DNA of 64,000 nucleotides from Microbulbifer sp. Q7 (GCF_001639145.1 NZ_LROY01000002.1:1458501-1522500), one strand, 5' to 3'; counted from the first letter of the stretch, positions 1 through 10,086 are shown. Notes: generated from the letters alone by a model not told the origin. Made by a program: numbers and translations.

Positions 1-3
1 CTC

Positions 4-17
4 TCGCCTCCCGGCGA
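4..17 (-). other. Hairpin downstream of trmD
   Basis: A perfect 5-bp stem (TCGCC/GGCGA) with a 4-nt loop lies just past the trmD stop codon. No T-tract is visible before the window edge, so it is either an inter-cistronic hairpin before the usual next gene (rplS, outside the window) or chance. Seen in sequence; the role is inferred. Confidence 0.3.
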
Positions 18-25
18 ATCCGATA

Positions 26-811
26 TTAATGCTTTTTCCCGGCCGACGGCTCCTGCAGAAATTCTTCCAGCAATTGCGTCTGCTCCGGGGTCAGCGCCAG
101 CTTTTCCAGAAGGTCCGGCCTGCGCTGCTGCGTGCGCCCCAAGGCCTGCTTGAGGCGCCAGCGGCGTATCTTTTCATGGTTGCCAGAAAGCAGAACTTCC
201 GGCACCCGGCTGCCCTGATAGTCTTCAGGGCGAGTGTAATGCGGGCAGTCGAGCAGTCCCTGGGCGAAGGAATCCTCCACCGCCGACTGATCGTGCCCCA
301 GCGCGCCCGGTATCAGCCGCGTTACCGCGTCTACCAGCACCATGGCAGCGAGTTCACCACCACTCAGGACGTAATCCCCGATTGACCACTCTTCATCAAT
401 CAGAGACTCGACCACACGCTCATCAACGCCCTCATAGCGCCCGGCCAGCAAGACCAGGTTGCCACTCTGGGCAAGGCTTTCCACACCGGCCTGATCCAGC
501 TGTCGCCCCTGGGGTGACAGGTAAATAGACCTCGCGGGGCCAGACTCCTCCGCCCAGTTGCGCGCCTCGCGCAGTGCCTGGGTGAGCGGCTCCGCCAGCA
601 TCACCATCCCGGGACCACCGCCGTAAGGGCGATCGTCCACCGTGCGATGCCGGTCGCTGGTGAAATCCCGGGGATTCCAGCAGCGCACCTCCAGCAAGCC
701 ATCTTTCACCGCTCGCCCACTGATACCGTATTCGGTCAGTGCGGCAAACATCTCCGGAAAGATACTTACCAGGGCCACACGCCTGGGCTTAGCGACACGC
801 TCAGCCGCCAT
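26..811 (-). CDS. trmD: tRNA (guanine-N1-)-methyltransferase TrmD
   Basis: TrmD methylates G37 of tRNAs using S-adenosylmethionine, which prevents +1 frameshifting. The protein carries the family's GGGPGMVM segment in the first third and the trefoil-knot SAM loop YVLSGGELA near the middle. The open frame extends to 829, but I choose the ATG at 811, which overlaps the rimM stop as ATGA and gives 261 residues, close to the 255 of the E. coli enzyme. It is the third gene of the classic rpsP-rimM-trmD(-rplS) ribosome biogenesis operon; rplS would lie just outside the window. Confidence 0.97.
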   Translation of the reverse strand: MAAERVAKPRRVALVSIFPEMFAALTEYGISGRAVKDGLLEVRCWNPRDFTSDRHRTVDDRPYGGGPGMVMLAEPLTQALREARNWAEESGPARSIYLSPQGRQLDQAGVESLAQSGNLVLLAGRYEGVDERVVESLIDEEWSIGDYVLSGGELAAMVLVDAVTRLIPGALGHDQSAVEDSFAQGLLDCPHYTRPEDYQGSRVPEVLLSGNHEKIRRWRLKQALGRTQQRRPDLLEKLALTPEQTQLLEEFLQEPSAGKKH

Positions 812-1374
812 CAGAACTCGGGGTCCCAATCGACGGTTATCTGACCCGCGTCCAGATCAACGTTGGTGATGTATTCACCGGGCAAGTACGGAATCAGGCG
901 CTCGCGCCCGTCGTCCCCACCACGCACCACCATGACATCGTTGGCGCCGGTCTCCATCAGTCGCACCACTTCGCCGAAACGAAATTCACGACCTTCAAAC
1001 TGGCTGACCACCTGCAGTCCCTGCAGCTGATGCCAATAGTATTCACCTTCTTCGAGCTGCGGCATTTCACTGCGCGCAACCGCAATATCTCTCTGGCAGA
1101 ACTGGGCCGCCAGGTCGCGGTCCTCTACCCCTTTGATATGAACGATCAGGCCTTTGCCGTGGCGCTTGCCGCCGTCGATATCGAGAGACTGCCACTGCCC
1201 TGCATCCTGCTTGCCACCTGCACCGGCGGGTTCAAGCCACCAGCGGGAAAACTGCAGGATATTGTCCATCGGCTCGGTAAAGGAATGCACCTTTACCCAA
1301 CCGCGTACCCCGTACACTGTGGTGATACGCCCGACGGTAACCAGATCTTCACCAACTACCGATTGCTCAACCAC
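811..1374 (-). CDS. rimM: 16S rRNA processing protein RimM
   Basis: RimM is the assembly factor that binds ribosomal protein S19 in the 30S head during late 16S maturation. The 187-residue product has the N-terminal RimM domain ([19 protein letters not shown] near residues 14-32) and a C-terminal PRC-barrel ending near IPYLPGEYI. Its length matches the E. coli protein (about 182). It sits 39 nt after rpsP and overlaps trmD by 3 nt, which suggests translational coupling. Confidence 0.96.
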   Translation of the reverse strand: MVEQSVVGEDLVTVGRITTVYGVRGWVKVHSFTEPMDNILQFSRWWLEPAGAGGKQDAGQWQSLDIDGGKRHGKGLIVHIKGVEDRDLAAQFCQRDIAVARSEMPQLEEGEYYWHQLQGLQVVSQFEGREFRFGEVVRLMETGANDVMVVRGGDDGRERLIPYLPGEYITNVDLDAGQITVDWDPEF

Positions 1375-1413
1375 AGAGATACCCCGGAATACAGACTATT
1401 GGGCAATAAGAGA

Positions 1414-1653
1414 TCAGGCAGATTCTTTCAGCAGTTTGCTGACGCGATCAGAAACCTGTGCGCCCTGGCCTACCCAGAACTCAACGCGTTCGCGATCAAC
1501 ACGCAGACGCTCTTCCTGACCACGGGCTACCGGGTTGAAGAAGCCAACACGCTCAATGAAACGACCGTCGCGGGATTTGCGGCTGTCAGTCACAGTCAGG
1601 TGATAAAACGGGCGCTTCTTTGCACCGCCACGAGCCAAACGAATGGTTACCAT
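1414..1653 (-). CDS. rpsP: 30S ribosomal protein S16
   Basis: Small basic protein of 79 residues beginning [17 protein letters not shown], the usual S16 N-terminus. The frame is open up to 1677, but family length and an AGGA ribosome binding site about 8 nt upstream favour the ATG at 1653. S16 is a primary assembly protein of the 30S body. It is the first gene of the rpsP-rimM-trmD operon. Confidence 0.96.
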   Translation of the reverse strand: MVTIRLARGGAKKRPFYHLTVTDSRKSRDGRFIERVGFFNPVARGQEERLRVDRERVEFWVGQGAQVSDRVSKLLKESA

Positions 1654-1878
1654 GTAGCTATCCTGTAGTTTCAACACTCACCGGTCACCCTTTGCAACCG
1701 GCATATCCCGCCTCACGGCGGTATTTCAGAATTTGTCGCAACGGAACGTCACGACAAAATCTGCTTTTAAATCAACACTCAGCGGCCAGGGGCCAACTGA
1801 AAGGCGGCGTATTCTAATGTACCGTTTCCGGTTTGTATAGCAGCGAATAGAGCCGCCAGGCACCGCGCCGTGGGCGGG

Positions 1879-3306
1879 CTATTTCTTGCGGAATCCCGGC
1901 GGCAGACCGCCGGGCATACCGCCCAGCCCACCGGAACCGCCCATGCCACCGGCACCGCCACCCATTCCGGGAAGGCCACCGAGGCCACGCATCATTTTGC
2001 TCATGCCGCCACCCTTGAGCTTTTTCATCATCTTGCCCATTTGCTTGTGCTGCTTGAGCAGGCGGTTCAGATCCTGAATCTGCGTGCCGGAGCCGGCAGT
2101 AATGCGGCGTTTGCGGGAACCATTGAGCAGCTCCGGGTTGCGGCGCTCGTCCGGTGTCATGGAGCTGATCAACGCGTCCATTCGACGGAATTCCTTACCC
2201 ATATCCGCCTGTTGCGCCGCTTGGGCGAGCCCGCCCATGCCCGGCATCTTGTCCATCAGAGCACCCAGGCCGCCCATATTCTGCATCTGCTGCAACTGGT
2301 CACGCAGGTCTTCCAGGTCAAAGCCCTTGCCCTTCTGGACCTTTTTGACCAGTTTCTCGGCCTTCGACTTGTCGATCGTCTGCTCGGCCTGCTCGATCAG
2401 GGAGAGAATATCGCCCATGCCGAGAATACGGGAGGCGATACGGTCGGGATGGAAGGTCTCCAGCGCATCGGTCTTTTCGCCAACCCCGATAAACTTGATG
2501 GGTTTGCCGGTCACATGACGCACGGAAAGCGCGGCACCACCACGGGCATCACCATCCGCCTTGGTCAGCACCACACCGGTCAGCGGCAGTGCATCATTGA
2601 AGGCACTGGCGGTATTGACGGCGTCCTGACCAATCATCGCGTCGATGACAAACAGGGTCTCTGCGGGATCCAGCACAGCATGGAGCTCACGAATTTCGTC
2701 CATCAGCTGGTCATCGATATGCAACCGGCCGGCAGTATCCACGATCAGTACATCCGCGAACTGCTTGCGCGCGGCATCCATCGCGCCCTTGGCGATATCC
2801 ACCGGCTTCTGATCCGCCTCGGAGGGGTGAAACAGCGCACCCACCTCCCCCGCCAGGGTTTCCAGCTGTTTGATGGCCGCGGGGCGGTAGACGTCCGCAC
2901 TGACCACCATGACTTTTTTCTTTTCCCGCTCTTGCAGGTACTTGGCGAGCTTGGCCACACTGGTGGTTTTACCCGCACCCTGCAGACCCGCCATAAGAAT
3001 GACCGCCGGCGGCTTAACTGCCAGATTCAGCGGCGTGGCGGCCTCGCCCATCACCTTGACCAGCTCGTCCTGCACAATCTTGACGAATTGCTGCCCCGGG
3101 TTCAGCGCCTTGCTGACCTTCTGCCCCACCGCCGCAGTGCGCACCTGCTGTACAAATGCCTTCACTACCGGCAGCGCTACATCCGCCTCCAGCAGCGCCT
3201 TGCGCACTTCACGCAAGGTATCGCGGATATTGTCATCCGTCAGGCGCGCTTTACCTGTGACTTTTTTCAGTGCTAACGACAGACGGTCGCTCAGGTTATC
3301 GAACAT
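1879..3306 (-). CDS. ffh: Signal recognition particle GTPase Ffh
   Basis: Ffh binds 4.5S RNA and signal sequences and delivers ribosome-nascent chains to FtsY at the membrane. The 475-residue protein has the N domain (1-90), a G domain with the P-loop GLQGAGKT at 107-114, a DTAGR motif and TKADGDARGG, and then the M domain (about 300-475). The tail is rich in glycine and methionine (many GGMGG-type units), as expected for the flexible end of the M domain. A GAAGG ribosome binding site precedes the ATG. It lies 225 nt upstream of rpsP on the same strand. Confidence 0.97.
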   Translation of the reverse strand: MFDNLSDRLSLALKKVTGKARLTDDNIRDTLREVRKALLEADVALPVVKAFVQQVRTAAVGQKVSKALNPGQQFVKIVQDELVKVMGEAATPLNLAVKPPAVILMAGLQGAGKTTSVAKLAKYLQEREKKKVMVVSADVYRPAAIKQLETLAGEVGALFHPSEADQKPVDIAKGAMDAARKQFADVLIVDTAGRLHIDDQLMDEIRELHAVLDPAETLFVIDAMIGQDAVNTASAFNDALPLTGVVLTKADGDARGGAALSVRHVTGKPIKFIGVGEKTDALETFHPDRIASRILGMGDILSLIEQAEQTIDKSKAEKLVKKVQKGKGFDLEDLRDQLQQMQNMGGLGALMDKMPGMGGLAQAAQQADMGKEFRRMDALISSMTPDERRNPELLNGSRKRRITAGSGTQIQDLNRLLKQHKQMGKMMKKLKGGGMSKMMRGLGGLPGMGGGAGGMGGSGGLGGMPGGLPPGFRKK

Positions 3307-3459
3307 ATCACCTTCTCAAATCGTAAAAGCCGCGGTGGACCGATCAAGACCGGTTCCCCAAAAACGCGGCAGTATAGCCCAGGCGGGCTTTCCAGCACAG
3401 GCGCGCTGTGACACACTGCCGGCCCGGACCCATAAGAATCAGCAAGACGGAATCACCCA

Positions 3460-4263
3460 ATGGCGGCGTTCGCCCACTGGACGGCAATTGCACTTTACCT
3501 GGCCACTACAGTAGTAGCGGCTCTCAGCCTGTCTCGCCAACCCCTGGCGCGACTACAGCCCCTGCTGCTGGGGATGTTTGGCTGCGCTGTCGCCGCCCAT
3601 GTCATTGCCCTGAAATATATGTTGGTAGCCGATGGCGGCTTCCGCTTCGACCTGCTGGCCATGCTGTCCCTGATCACCTGTTCCGTAGCGCTGGTGCTGC
3701 TATTCCTCTCGCTCAAGCACCGCCTGACCCTGCTGATACTGGCCATTGCACCGCTCGCCGCACTTTCGCAACTGGCTGCGGTACACGCCTGGGGCGGCGC
3801 ACCACCGCTCACAGACCTGACCCCGGGAATCGCCGCGCACGCGCTCTTCTCGATCTCAGCCTATGCACTGCTGACCCTGGCCACCCTGCAGGCCATCTAT
3901 CTTTACTGGCTCAACCAGCAGCTCCACAACCACCGTCCGTCCGGTATTAGCCGCCTGCTGCCACCGTTGCAGACCATGGAGAGCCTGCTGTTCGCCCTGA
4001 TTGCCTTCGGCCAACTGCTGCTAACCGCCTCACTGGTCACCGGGACACTGTTTGTGGATGACCTGTTTGGCCAGCAGCTGGTGCACAAGACCGCACTGTC
4101 TATTCTCGCCTGGATCCTGTACAGCATCCTGCTCTGGGGCCACTGGAAAAAAGGCTGGCGGGGCAACACGGCGGTGCGCTGGACCCTGTCTGCGTTCGCC
4201 ATTCTGATGCTCGCCTTTTTCGGCAGCAAACTGGCACTGGAAGTGATTTTGCCCCGCGGTTAA
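3460..4263 (+). CDS. CcsA/YpjD-family inner membrane protein (cytochrome c assembly-like)
   Basis: A 267-residue protein that is almost entirely hydrophobic, with about eight membrane segments. The last third holds HKTALSILAWILY and GWRGNTAVRW, which match the CcsA/CcmC-like heme-handling family and in particular the YpjD proteins commonly found divergent from ffh. The family is known for heme handling in cytochrome c biogenesis, but the specific role of YpjD is not settled. Divergent from ffh (153-bp gap) and followed after 68 nt by the CNNM/CBS gene on the same strand, an arrangement common in gammaproteobacteria. Confidence 0.85.
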   Translation: MAAFAHWTAIALYLATTVVAALSLSRQPLARLQPLLLGMFGCAVAAHVIALKYMLVADGGFRFDLLAMLSLITCSVALVLLFLSLKHRLTLLILAIAPLAALSQLAAVHAWGGAPPLTDLTPGIAAHALFSISAYALLTLATLQAIYLYWLNQQLHNHRPSGISRLLPPLQTMESLLFALIAFGQLLLTASLVTGTLFVDDLFGQQLVHKTALSILAWILYSILLWGHWKKGWRGNTAVRWTLSAFAILMLAFFGSKLALEVILPRG

Positions 4264-4331
4264 GCCAGCCGACTTGCGGCATACACAGAACTGTTCCACT
4301 ATCGCCCTGATTCAATAGAAAGAGCTTTCCC

Positions 4332-5603
4332 TTGAACGACCTGCCCCCCGGCCTGTTATTTGGATTAATAGGCCTGCTGATAGTTATTTCCGCCTTCTTC
4401 TCCAGCTCCGAAACCAGCATGATGGCGCTGAACCGCTATCGCTTGCGCCACCAGGCAAAGAGCGGGCATCGCGGTGCCAAACGTGCCATGGAGCTGCTCG
4501 CGCGCCCGGACAAGCTGATTGGCGTCATCCTGATCGGCAACAACATGGTCAATATCCTGGCGTCCGTGATCGCCGGTGCGGTATTTACCCGACTCTACGG
4601 CGAAGCCGGGGTCTGGTATGCCACCGCCGCACTCACGGTAATCGTGCTGGTCTTTGCGGAAGTGACCCCAAAAACCATTGCCGCGCTGCACCCGGAGAAG
4701 ATCGCCTTCCCCGCCAGCGTAATACTGCGCCCCCTACTGTGGCTCCTTTCGCCTTTCGTTTGGCTGGTGGGCAGTGTTTCCAACGCACTGGCGCGACTCG
4801 TAGGGGTTGAGGCAGGCAAGGAGTCAGAAGCGGAGCATCTGGCACCGGAGGAACTTCGCTCGGTGGTGTTCGAATCCGGTGCACTGCTGCCCACCAAGCA
4901 CAAAGGCATGCTGCTGAATGTGCTGGACCTGGACCAGGCCACCGTGGAGGACATCATGATCCCCCGCAATGAAGTGATTGGCGTTGACCTGGACAACTCC
5001 GCCGAAGAAATCCTGCAGCAACTGGCGGAAAGCAGTTACACCCGCCTGCCGGTATACCGTGGCGACATCAACCAGGTGGTCGGCATATTGCACCTGCGCC
5101 GCGCAGCGCAGATCCTGCGCGATGGCCCGGAGGAACTCACTGCGGAGACACTGAAGTCCCACCTGAACGAACCCTACTTCGTCCCCGAAGCCACCCCCCT
5201 GCCGACCCTGCTGATGAATTTCCAGCAGAAAAAGCGACGCATGGGACTGGTGGTGGACGAGTACGGCGAGGTGATGGGCATCGTGACCTTGGAAGACTTG
5301 CTGGAAGAAATCGTCGGCGACTTTACTGCAAGCTCGGTGCCCAGTGACGATGAGGAGATTATTGAACAGGAAAATGGCTGGTATCTGGTCGACGGCGGCA
5401 CATCAATCCGCGAGATCAATCGCACCCTGCACTGGCACCTGCCCACCGACGGCCCCAAGACCTTCAATGGCTTGATCATGGAGCATCTGGAAAGCATTCC
5501 CGAGGGCAACATCAGCCTGTATATCCAGGACTACTTGATCGAAATTGTGGAAGTCTCGGACAAGATGATTACCAGTGCGCGGGTAAAGAAAGCGCGGGGA
5601 TAG
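4332..5603 (+). CDS. CNNM/CBS-domain membrane protein (CorB/YfjD/HlyC-CorC family)
   Basis: A 423-residue protein with an N-terminal CNNM (DUF21) membrane domain of about four segments (1-180; note SSSETSMMALNRYRL near 27-41), a CBS pair (about 200-330, including RLPVYRGDINQVVGILH and MGLVVDEYGEVMGIVTLEDLLEEIVGD) and a C-terminal CorC/HlyC domain. Such proteins are linked to magnesium and other divalent cation export or resistance. The reading frame begins with a TTG, since no ATG occurs before the first membrane segment. It converges with rnhB. Confidence 0.9.
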   Translation: MNDLPPGLLFGLIGLLIVISAFFSSSETSMMALNRYRLRHQAKSGHRGAKRAMELLARPDKLIGVILIGNNMVNILASVIAGAVFTRLYGEAGVWYATAALTVIVLVFAEVTPKTIAALHPEKIAFPASVILRPLLWLLSPFVWLVGSVSNALARLVGVEAGKESEAEHLAPEELRSVVFESGALLPTKHKGMLLNVLDLDQATVEDIMIPRNEVIGVDLDNSAEEILQQLAESSYTRLPVYRGDINQVVGILHLRRAAQILRDGPEELTAETLKSHLNEPYFVPEATPLPTLLMNFQQKKRRMGLVVDEYGEVMGIVTLEDLLEEIVGDFTASSVPSDDEEIIEQENGWYLVDGGTSIREINRTLHWHLPTDGPKTFNGLIMEHLESIPEGNISLYIQDYLIEIVEVSDKMITSARVKKARG

Positions 5604-5674
5604 TTCGCGCCACCCGCAGTAGCGGCGGGCAATAGCGCCGCACAGAGGCCCCGCACAGAGGCTGTGCGCTGCCG

Positions 5675-6289
5675 CTAGATCAGCTCCAGCTGACGCCGCA
5701 CCGGCGCGAAGCTCTTGCGGTGTACGGGTGTCGCCCCCAGCCTCGCGAGGGCTTCCATATGCACCTTGGTGGGGTACCCTTTGTGCCCCGCAAGGCCATA
5801 TCCCGGGTAAATCGCGTCGAGCGCGACCATCTCACGGTCCCTGGTAACCTTGGCAAGAATCGAAGCCGCGGCAATTGCCGCAACCCGATCATCGCCTTTC
5901 ACCACCGTATCGCAATCGTAGCGCCAGGCAGGCTTGCGATTGCCATCCACCAACACAAATTCCGGCTGCACCGACAACCGCTCAACCGCGCGGCTCATCG
6001 CCAGCAGGCTCGCCTGTAAAATATTCAACTGGTCGATTTCCTCGACCGTGGCCCGGGCAATGGCAAAACTGAGTGCCTTTTCCTGAATCTCGTCGAACAG
6101 CAGCTCACGCTTTTTTTCCGACAGTTTCTTGGAGTCCGCCAGCCCGGCAATGGGATTTTGCGGATCGAGAATCACCGCAGCGGCAACCACATCCCCCGCC
6201 AGAGGCCCTCGCCCGACTTCGTCCACCCCCGCCAACAGGTCGCCCGCGTAACGACAGACATAGGGAGGCAGAGTGGATTTAGATTTCAT
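5675..6289 (-). CDS. rnhB: Ribonuclease HII
   Basis: RNase HII cleaves RNA in RNA/DNA hybrids and at single embedded ribonucleotides. The signature [12 protein letters not shown] gives the first catalytic pair, D23 and E24. Later acidic residues lie in FVLVDG and in [19 protein letters not shown]. The length of 204 residues is typical. It is the last gene of the envelope cluster, 18 nt after lpxB. In many relatives dnaE follows directly; here the next gene is convergent and unrelated. Confidence 0.96.
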   Translation of the reverse strand: MKSKSTLPPYVCRYAGDLLAGVDEVGRGPLAGDVVAAAVILDPQNPIAGLADSKKLSEKKRELLFDEIQEKALSFAIARATVEEIDQLNILQASLLAMSRAVERLSVQPEFVLVDGNRKPAWRYDCDTVVKGDDRVAAIAAASILAKVTRDREMVALDAIYPGYGLAGHKGYPTKVHMEALARLGATPVHRKSFAPVRRQLELI

Positions 6290-6307
6290 GGGAGCACTAC
6301 TGAAAGT

Positions 6308-7465
6308 TTACTGATTGATCAATTTGCACACGGCTTCCGCGGCCTTTTCCGAGGCATCGCGACGTAACTGTTGGTGCAGCTCGCTGAATTCCCTGCGCAG
6401 GGTGTCCCCCAGCAAGGGGTCCTCAAAATAATGCAATATCGCAGCGCCAAGCGCTTCGGGCGTTGCATCATCCTGAAGAATTTCCGGCACCAGCTCGCGC
6501 TGCGCCAGCAGGTTGGGAAGCGACACCCATGGGGTGTGCAGCATGCGGGAGAAAATGGCGTAGGACAGGCTCGCCATTTTGTAGGCGACCACCATGGGTT
6601 TGTTCATTAGCATGGTTTCGAGCGTGGCTGTGCCGGATGCAATCAGCACCGTGTCGGCGGCCGCCAGCGCCTGCTGCGACTGTCCATCGAGCACACGCAG
6701 CGGTAGAGCCTCGATCCCCGGCATCCCGGCAATCTGCTGTTCCAGCTGCGCCTTTCGCTCCGGGCTGGCCGCTGGCAGAACAAACTGCAGGCTTCTGCGA
6801 CGCTGCGAGCACCAGAGTGCCGACTGCAGGAATAGAGGGCCTAACAGTCGCACCTCACCACCACGACTTCCGGGCAGCAGCGCCACCACTTCGTCTTCCG
6901 GCGCAAACCCCAATGCCTTTTTCGCCGCCGGCACGTCTACTTCCAGTGGTATTTCATCCGCCAGCGGATGCCCGACAAACGTTACCGGCACATCGTGCTC
7001 GCGATAGAAGTCCGCCTCAAACGGCAGCAGGGTCAGCATATGGTCCACCGCCCGCGCGATCTTCTTGATTCTCCCCTGCCGCCAGGCCCACACCGATGGA
7101 CTGACGTAATGCACCGTCGGAATACCCGCAGAGCGCAGCGCCTCTTCCAGGCCGAGATTAAAATCCGGTGAATCGATGCCGACAAACAGGTCGGGGGGAT
7201 TGGCAATAAAGTGCTCGCGCAGGGTACGGCGAATTTTCAACAGCTCTGGCAGGCGCTTGAGCGGCTCAACCAGCCCCATCACCGACAGCCGTTCCATGGG
7301 AAATAACGATTCCACACCCAACGCCTGCATACGTGGGCCGGCGATGCCGATCGCTTCCACCTTCTGAAAACGCTTTTGCAGCGCCGCGATCAAGCCGGCA
7401 CCGAGGATATCACCGGACGCTTCACCGGCCAGAATACCGATGCGCAATACCTCTCGCTCAGACAC
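6308..7465 (-). CDS. lpxB: Lipid-A-disaccharide synthase
   Basis: LpxB (GT19 family, peripheral inner membrane) condenses UDP-2,3-diacylglucosamine with lipid X to form the lipid A disaccharide. The 385-residue protein begins with the glycine-rich GILAGEASGDILGAGL segment and contains GIDSPDFNLGLE, YVSPSVWAWRQGR and LPGSRGGEV, all hallmarks of the family. It starts 9 nt after lpxA ends, in the conserved order lpxD-fabZ-lpxA-lpxB-rnhB. Confidence 0.97.
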   Translation of the reverse strand: MSEREVLRIGILAGEASGDILGAGLIAALQKRFQKVEAIGIAGPRMQALGVESLFPMERLSVMGLVEPLKRLPELLKIRRTLREHFIANPPDLFVGIDSPDFNLGLEEALRSAGIPTVHYVSPSVWAWRQGRIKKIARAVDHMLTLLPFEADFYREHDVPVTFVGHPLADEIPLEVDVPAAKKALGFAPEDEVVALLPGSRGGEVRLLGPLFLQSALWCSQRRRSLQFVLPAASPERKAQLEQQIAGMPGIEALPLRVLDGQSQQALAAADTVLIASGTATLETMLMNKPMVVAYKMASLSYAIFSRMLHTPWVSLPNLLAQRELVPEILQDDATPEALGAAILHYFEDPLLGDTLRREFSELHQQLRRDASEKAAEAVCKLINQ

Positions 7466-7474
7466 TTGGCATCC

Positions 7475-8254
7475 TCAGCGGACGATGCCGCGGGTGGAGT
7501 TTTGAAGGGAGTCAATCCAGGGCTGGATAACAGCAGATTCCTGGCGCAGCTGGCACAGGGACTCTAAGGCCTCATCGGTCGTCAATCCGCGCCGATAGAC
7601 AATCTTGTAAGCCTTATTGATCAGAGAAATTTCTTCACGGGTGAACCCGCGGCGACGCAAACCTTCCGCGTTAATGGTTTTTGCTTCTGCGGGGTTGCCG
7701 GCAACCATTACATACGCAGGGACATCTTTGCCAATACCTGCCCCCATACCGGTGAACGCGTGTTCGCCAATGGTGCAGTGCTGGTGTACCAGGGTGTACC
7801 CACTCAAGATGGCCCAGTCACGTACGAATACATGGCCCGCCAGCGCGACATTGTTGACCAGAATCGTGTTGTTCCCGATCACGCTGTCGTGACCGATATG
7901 CGCGTAGGCCATCAACAGGTTGTCATTGCCAATGGTCGTTTCACCGCGATCCTGGACCGTACCGCGATGAATGGTGACGCCCTCGCGGATCACGTTGTTG
8001 TCGCCGATCACCAGGGTGGTATCTTCCCCCTGGTATTTCTTGTCCGGCGTGTCCTGCCCCACAGTGGAGAACTGATAGATACGGTTGTTTTTACCCAGTG
8101 TGGTGGGCCCGCTGAGCACGACGTGGGAGGCTATTTCGCAGCCATCGCCGATCTCTACATCCGGCCCGATCACACTGTAAGGGCCAATCTTCACGCCCTC
8201 GCCAATTTTTGCCGAGTCGTCGACGATCGCAGTCGGGTGAATACTGGTCTGCAT
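7475..8254 (-). CDS. lpxA: UDP-N-acetylglucosamine acyltransferase
   Basis: LpxA performs the first acylation of lipid A synthesis, transferring an R-3-hydroxyacyl chain from ACP to UDP-GlcNAc. The 259-residue protein is a left-handed beta-helix built of hexapeptide repeats (IHPTAIVDDSAKIGEGVKIG at the N-terminus), with the catalytic histidine motif AYAHIGHD and a C-terminal helical domain (RRGFTREEISLINKAYK). Length is close to the E. coli protein (262). Confidence 0.97.
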   Translation of the reverse strand: MQTSIHPTAIVDDSAKIGEGVKIGPYSVIGPDVEIGDGCEIASHVVLSGPTTLGKNNRIYQFSTVGQDTPDKKYQGEDTTLVIGDNNVIREGVTIHRGTVQDRGETTIGNDNLLMAYAHIGHDSVIGNNTILVNNVALAGHVFVRDWAILSGYTLVHQHCTIGEHAFTGMGAGIGKDVPAYVMVAGNPAEAKTINAEGLRRRGFTREEISLINKAYKIVYRRGLTTDEALESLCQLRQESAVIQPWIDSLQNSTRGIVR

Positions 8255-8421
8255 TCTGTGGTCTTCTCCTCACCGGCTCGGGTTCCGTCCGCGGGTAACC
8301 GCCTGTCATAAAAAATGGCACCGCAGACAACGTCGCTACTTTACCCCCGAACGGCGAATATAAAAAACAATTTGGTCACACACGCGCCACGCAAGTGCGA
8401 CCAATTATTCATGCCGTGCAT

Positions 8422-8859
8422 TCAGATTTTTTTGACCGCGCACAGAATATCGGCGGACGCGGCCAACTCACCATCAACGCTGGCCTTGCCGGCAAACTTC
8501 CAGATACCGCGACGCTCGGACACCACCTGCGACTCCAGCTGCAAACGGTCACCAGGGACCACCTGACGCTTGAAGCGCACGTTATCAATGCCGGCAAACA
8601 GGTACAGGTAACCATCTTCCGGCTTTTGACCAAGGGTCTTGAACCCCAGAATCCCGGATACCTGAGCCAGCGCCTCGACGATCATCACTCCCGGGAAAAT
8701 AGGCACTTCCGGAAAGTGGCCATTAAACACCTCCTCGTTGATCGAGATGTTCTTGAAGCCCTTGATCAACTTGCCCTCTTCCAGCTCGACCACGCGATCC
8801 ACCAGAAGAAAAGGATAGCGGTGCGGCAGGTATTGACGAATTTCCTGTACGTCCATCAT
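8422..8859 (-). CDS. fabZ: 3-hydroxyacyl-ACP dehydratase FabZ
   Basis: FabZ dehydrates 3-hydroxyacyl-ACP in fatty acid synthesis and competes with LpxA and LpxD for hydroxyacyl-ACP, which explains its place in this cluster. The hot-dog fold protein of 145 residues has the catalytic histidine in [12 protein letters not shown] (H48) and the glutamate at E62. Two ATGs are adjacent (8859 and 8856); either may be used. It lies 167 nt upstream of lpxA and 99 nt after lpxD. Confidence 0.96.
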   Translation of the reverse strand: MMDVQEIRQYLPHRYPFLLVDRVVELEEGKLIKGFKNISINEEVFNGHFPEVPIFPGVMIVEALAQVSGILGFKTLGQKPEDGYLYLFAGIDNVRFKRQVVPGDRLQLESQVVSERRGIWKFAGKASVDGELAASADILCAVKKI

Positions 8860-8882
8860 GACGATATGTCCCCAGAAACCAC

Positions 8883-8907
8883 TTCGGGGCGCCTCTGACG
8901 CCCCGAA
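8883..8907 (-). other. Hairpin between lpxD and fabZ
   Basis: A perfect 9-bp inverted repeat (TTCGGGGCG / CGCCCCGAA) with a 7-nt loop lies in the 99-bp gap between lpxD and fabZ. There is no T-tract on the downstream side of the minus strand, so it is unlikely to be a full terminator. An mRNA-processing or stability hairpin is plausible (inference). Confidence 0.45.
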
Positions 8908-8958
8908 ATTAATGATAAAAAAACTGTTTTACGATCAGAGACCGACCAATATCCGGAC

Positions 8959-10056
8959 TCAGCGCGCGTCACCTGGTGGCGAGCCATCTGTCTCTTGCTT
9001 CCGCGGCGCCACTTCCCGCTCAATCTGCTCCAGCGACTTTTCCAGACTCCCCAGACGCTTCGACATCTGATCCAGCTGGCCAAAGCGGACAGCGTTGCGA
9101 CGCCAGGCGCGACTCTCTGAAAAAGGTGTACCGCTGGAATAGGAGCCTGGCGCCTCGATGGATTTGGTTACCAGGGTACGAGCAGTTACGTGGCTGCGGT
9201 CCGCGATGGTCACGTGGCCAACAATGCCCACGCCACCCGCAATCGTGCAGTGCTTACCGATAACGGCACTACCCGCCACCGCCGAACAGGCAGCCATGGC
9301 TGAGTAGTCACCAATCTGCACATTGTGCGCGATCTGGACCATGTTGTCGATCTTGACCCCACGGCCGATCACGGTATTACCCAGCGCGCCGCGATCAATA
9401 CAGGAATTTGCACCCACCTCGACCTCATCCGCGATCTCAACGCCACCAAGCTGATGGATTTTAGTCCATTTACCCTGACTGGGGGCGAAGCCGAAACCAT
9501 CGGCACCAATCACCGTGTTGCTGTGAACAATACAGTCGGCACCAATAAAACATCCGTGATAAACCACCACGCCGGGAAATAACCGGCTCCGTGCGCCAAT
9601 CACACTGCCGGCGCCCACAACGCTGCCGGCACCGATTACCGCGTTTTCTGCAACCTGCGCCCGCGCTTCAATTACCGCACCGGGACCGACGTAGGCGCTG
9701 TGATGCACCTCAGCCGAGGGGGCAACCGACGCCAATGGGTCAATGCCCGCAGTGTACTGTGGTGAACGGTCATAAATAGACGTCGCCCGGGCAAACGCCT
9801 GGTAGGGATCGGCCACCACCAGGGCGCTCACGGGGCAGGACGCCGCCTGCTCCGCTGTGACCAGCACGGCACAGGCACGCGTAGAGGAAAGGAAACGCTT
9901 GTAGGCCGCACTGGCCAGAAAGCTGACTTCTTGCTGGGTGGCGTCTTGCAGGGTATTGAGCCCGCTGGGGACCACAGAATCACTGGTCCCGGCCGCCAGG
10001 CGCAATTCAGCGCCCAGCTTTTCAGCCAACAGCGCCAGCGTTGGCTGCTCGCTCAT
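8959..10056 (-). CDS. lpxD: UDP-3-O-(3-hydroxyacyl)glucosamine N-acyltransferase
   Basis: LpxD adds the N-linked hydroxyacyl chain in the third step of lipid A synthesis. The 365-residue protein has an N-terminal uridine-binding domain (1-100), a long left-handed beta-helix of hexapeptide repeats (about 105-315) with the AHNVQIGDYSAMAA catalytic region, and a C-terminal helix. The extreme C-terminus (about 25 residues, rich in E, K, P and D) extends beyond the usual E. coli length of 341. It starts 30 nt after skp ends. Confidence 0.96.
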   Translation of the reverse strand: MSEQPTLALLAEKLGAELRLAAGTSDSVVPSGLNTLQDATQQEVSFLASAAYKRFLSSTRACAVLVTAEQAASCPVSALVVADPYQAFARATSIYDRSPQYTAGIDPLASVAPSAEVHHSAYVGPGAVIEARAQVAENAVIGAGSVVGAGSVIGARSRLFPGVVVYHGCFIGADCIVHSNTVIGADGFGFAPSQGKWTKIHQLGGVEIADEVEVGANSCIDRGALGNTVIGRGVKIDNMVQIAHNVQIGDYSAMAACSAVAGSAVIGKHCTIAGGVGIVGHVTIADRSHVTARTLVTKSIEAPGSYSSGTPFSESRAWRRNAVRFGQLDQMSKRLGSLEKSLEQIEREVAPRKQETDGSPPGDAR

Positions 10057-10086
10057 ATTGATATTCCGAAAGCGGTTCTTCAGCGA

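Noticed and set aside
1870..3276. A 468-codon open frame on the plus strand
   Set aside because: Antisense to ffh; histidine- and leucine-rich translation typical of shadow frames.
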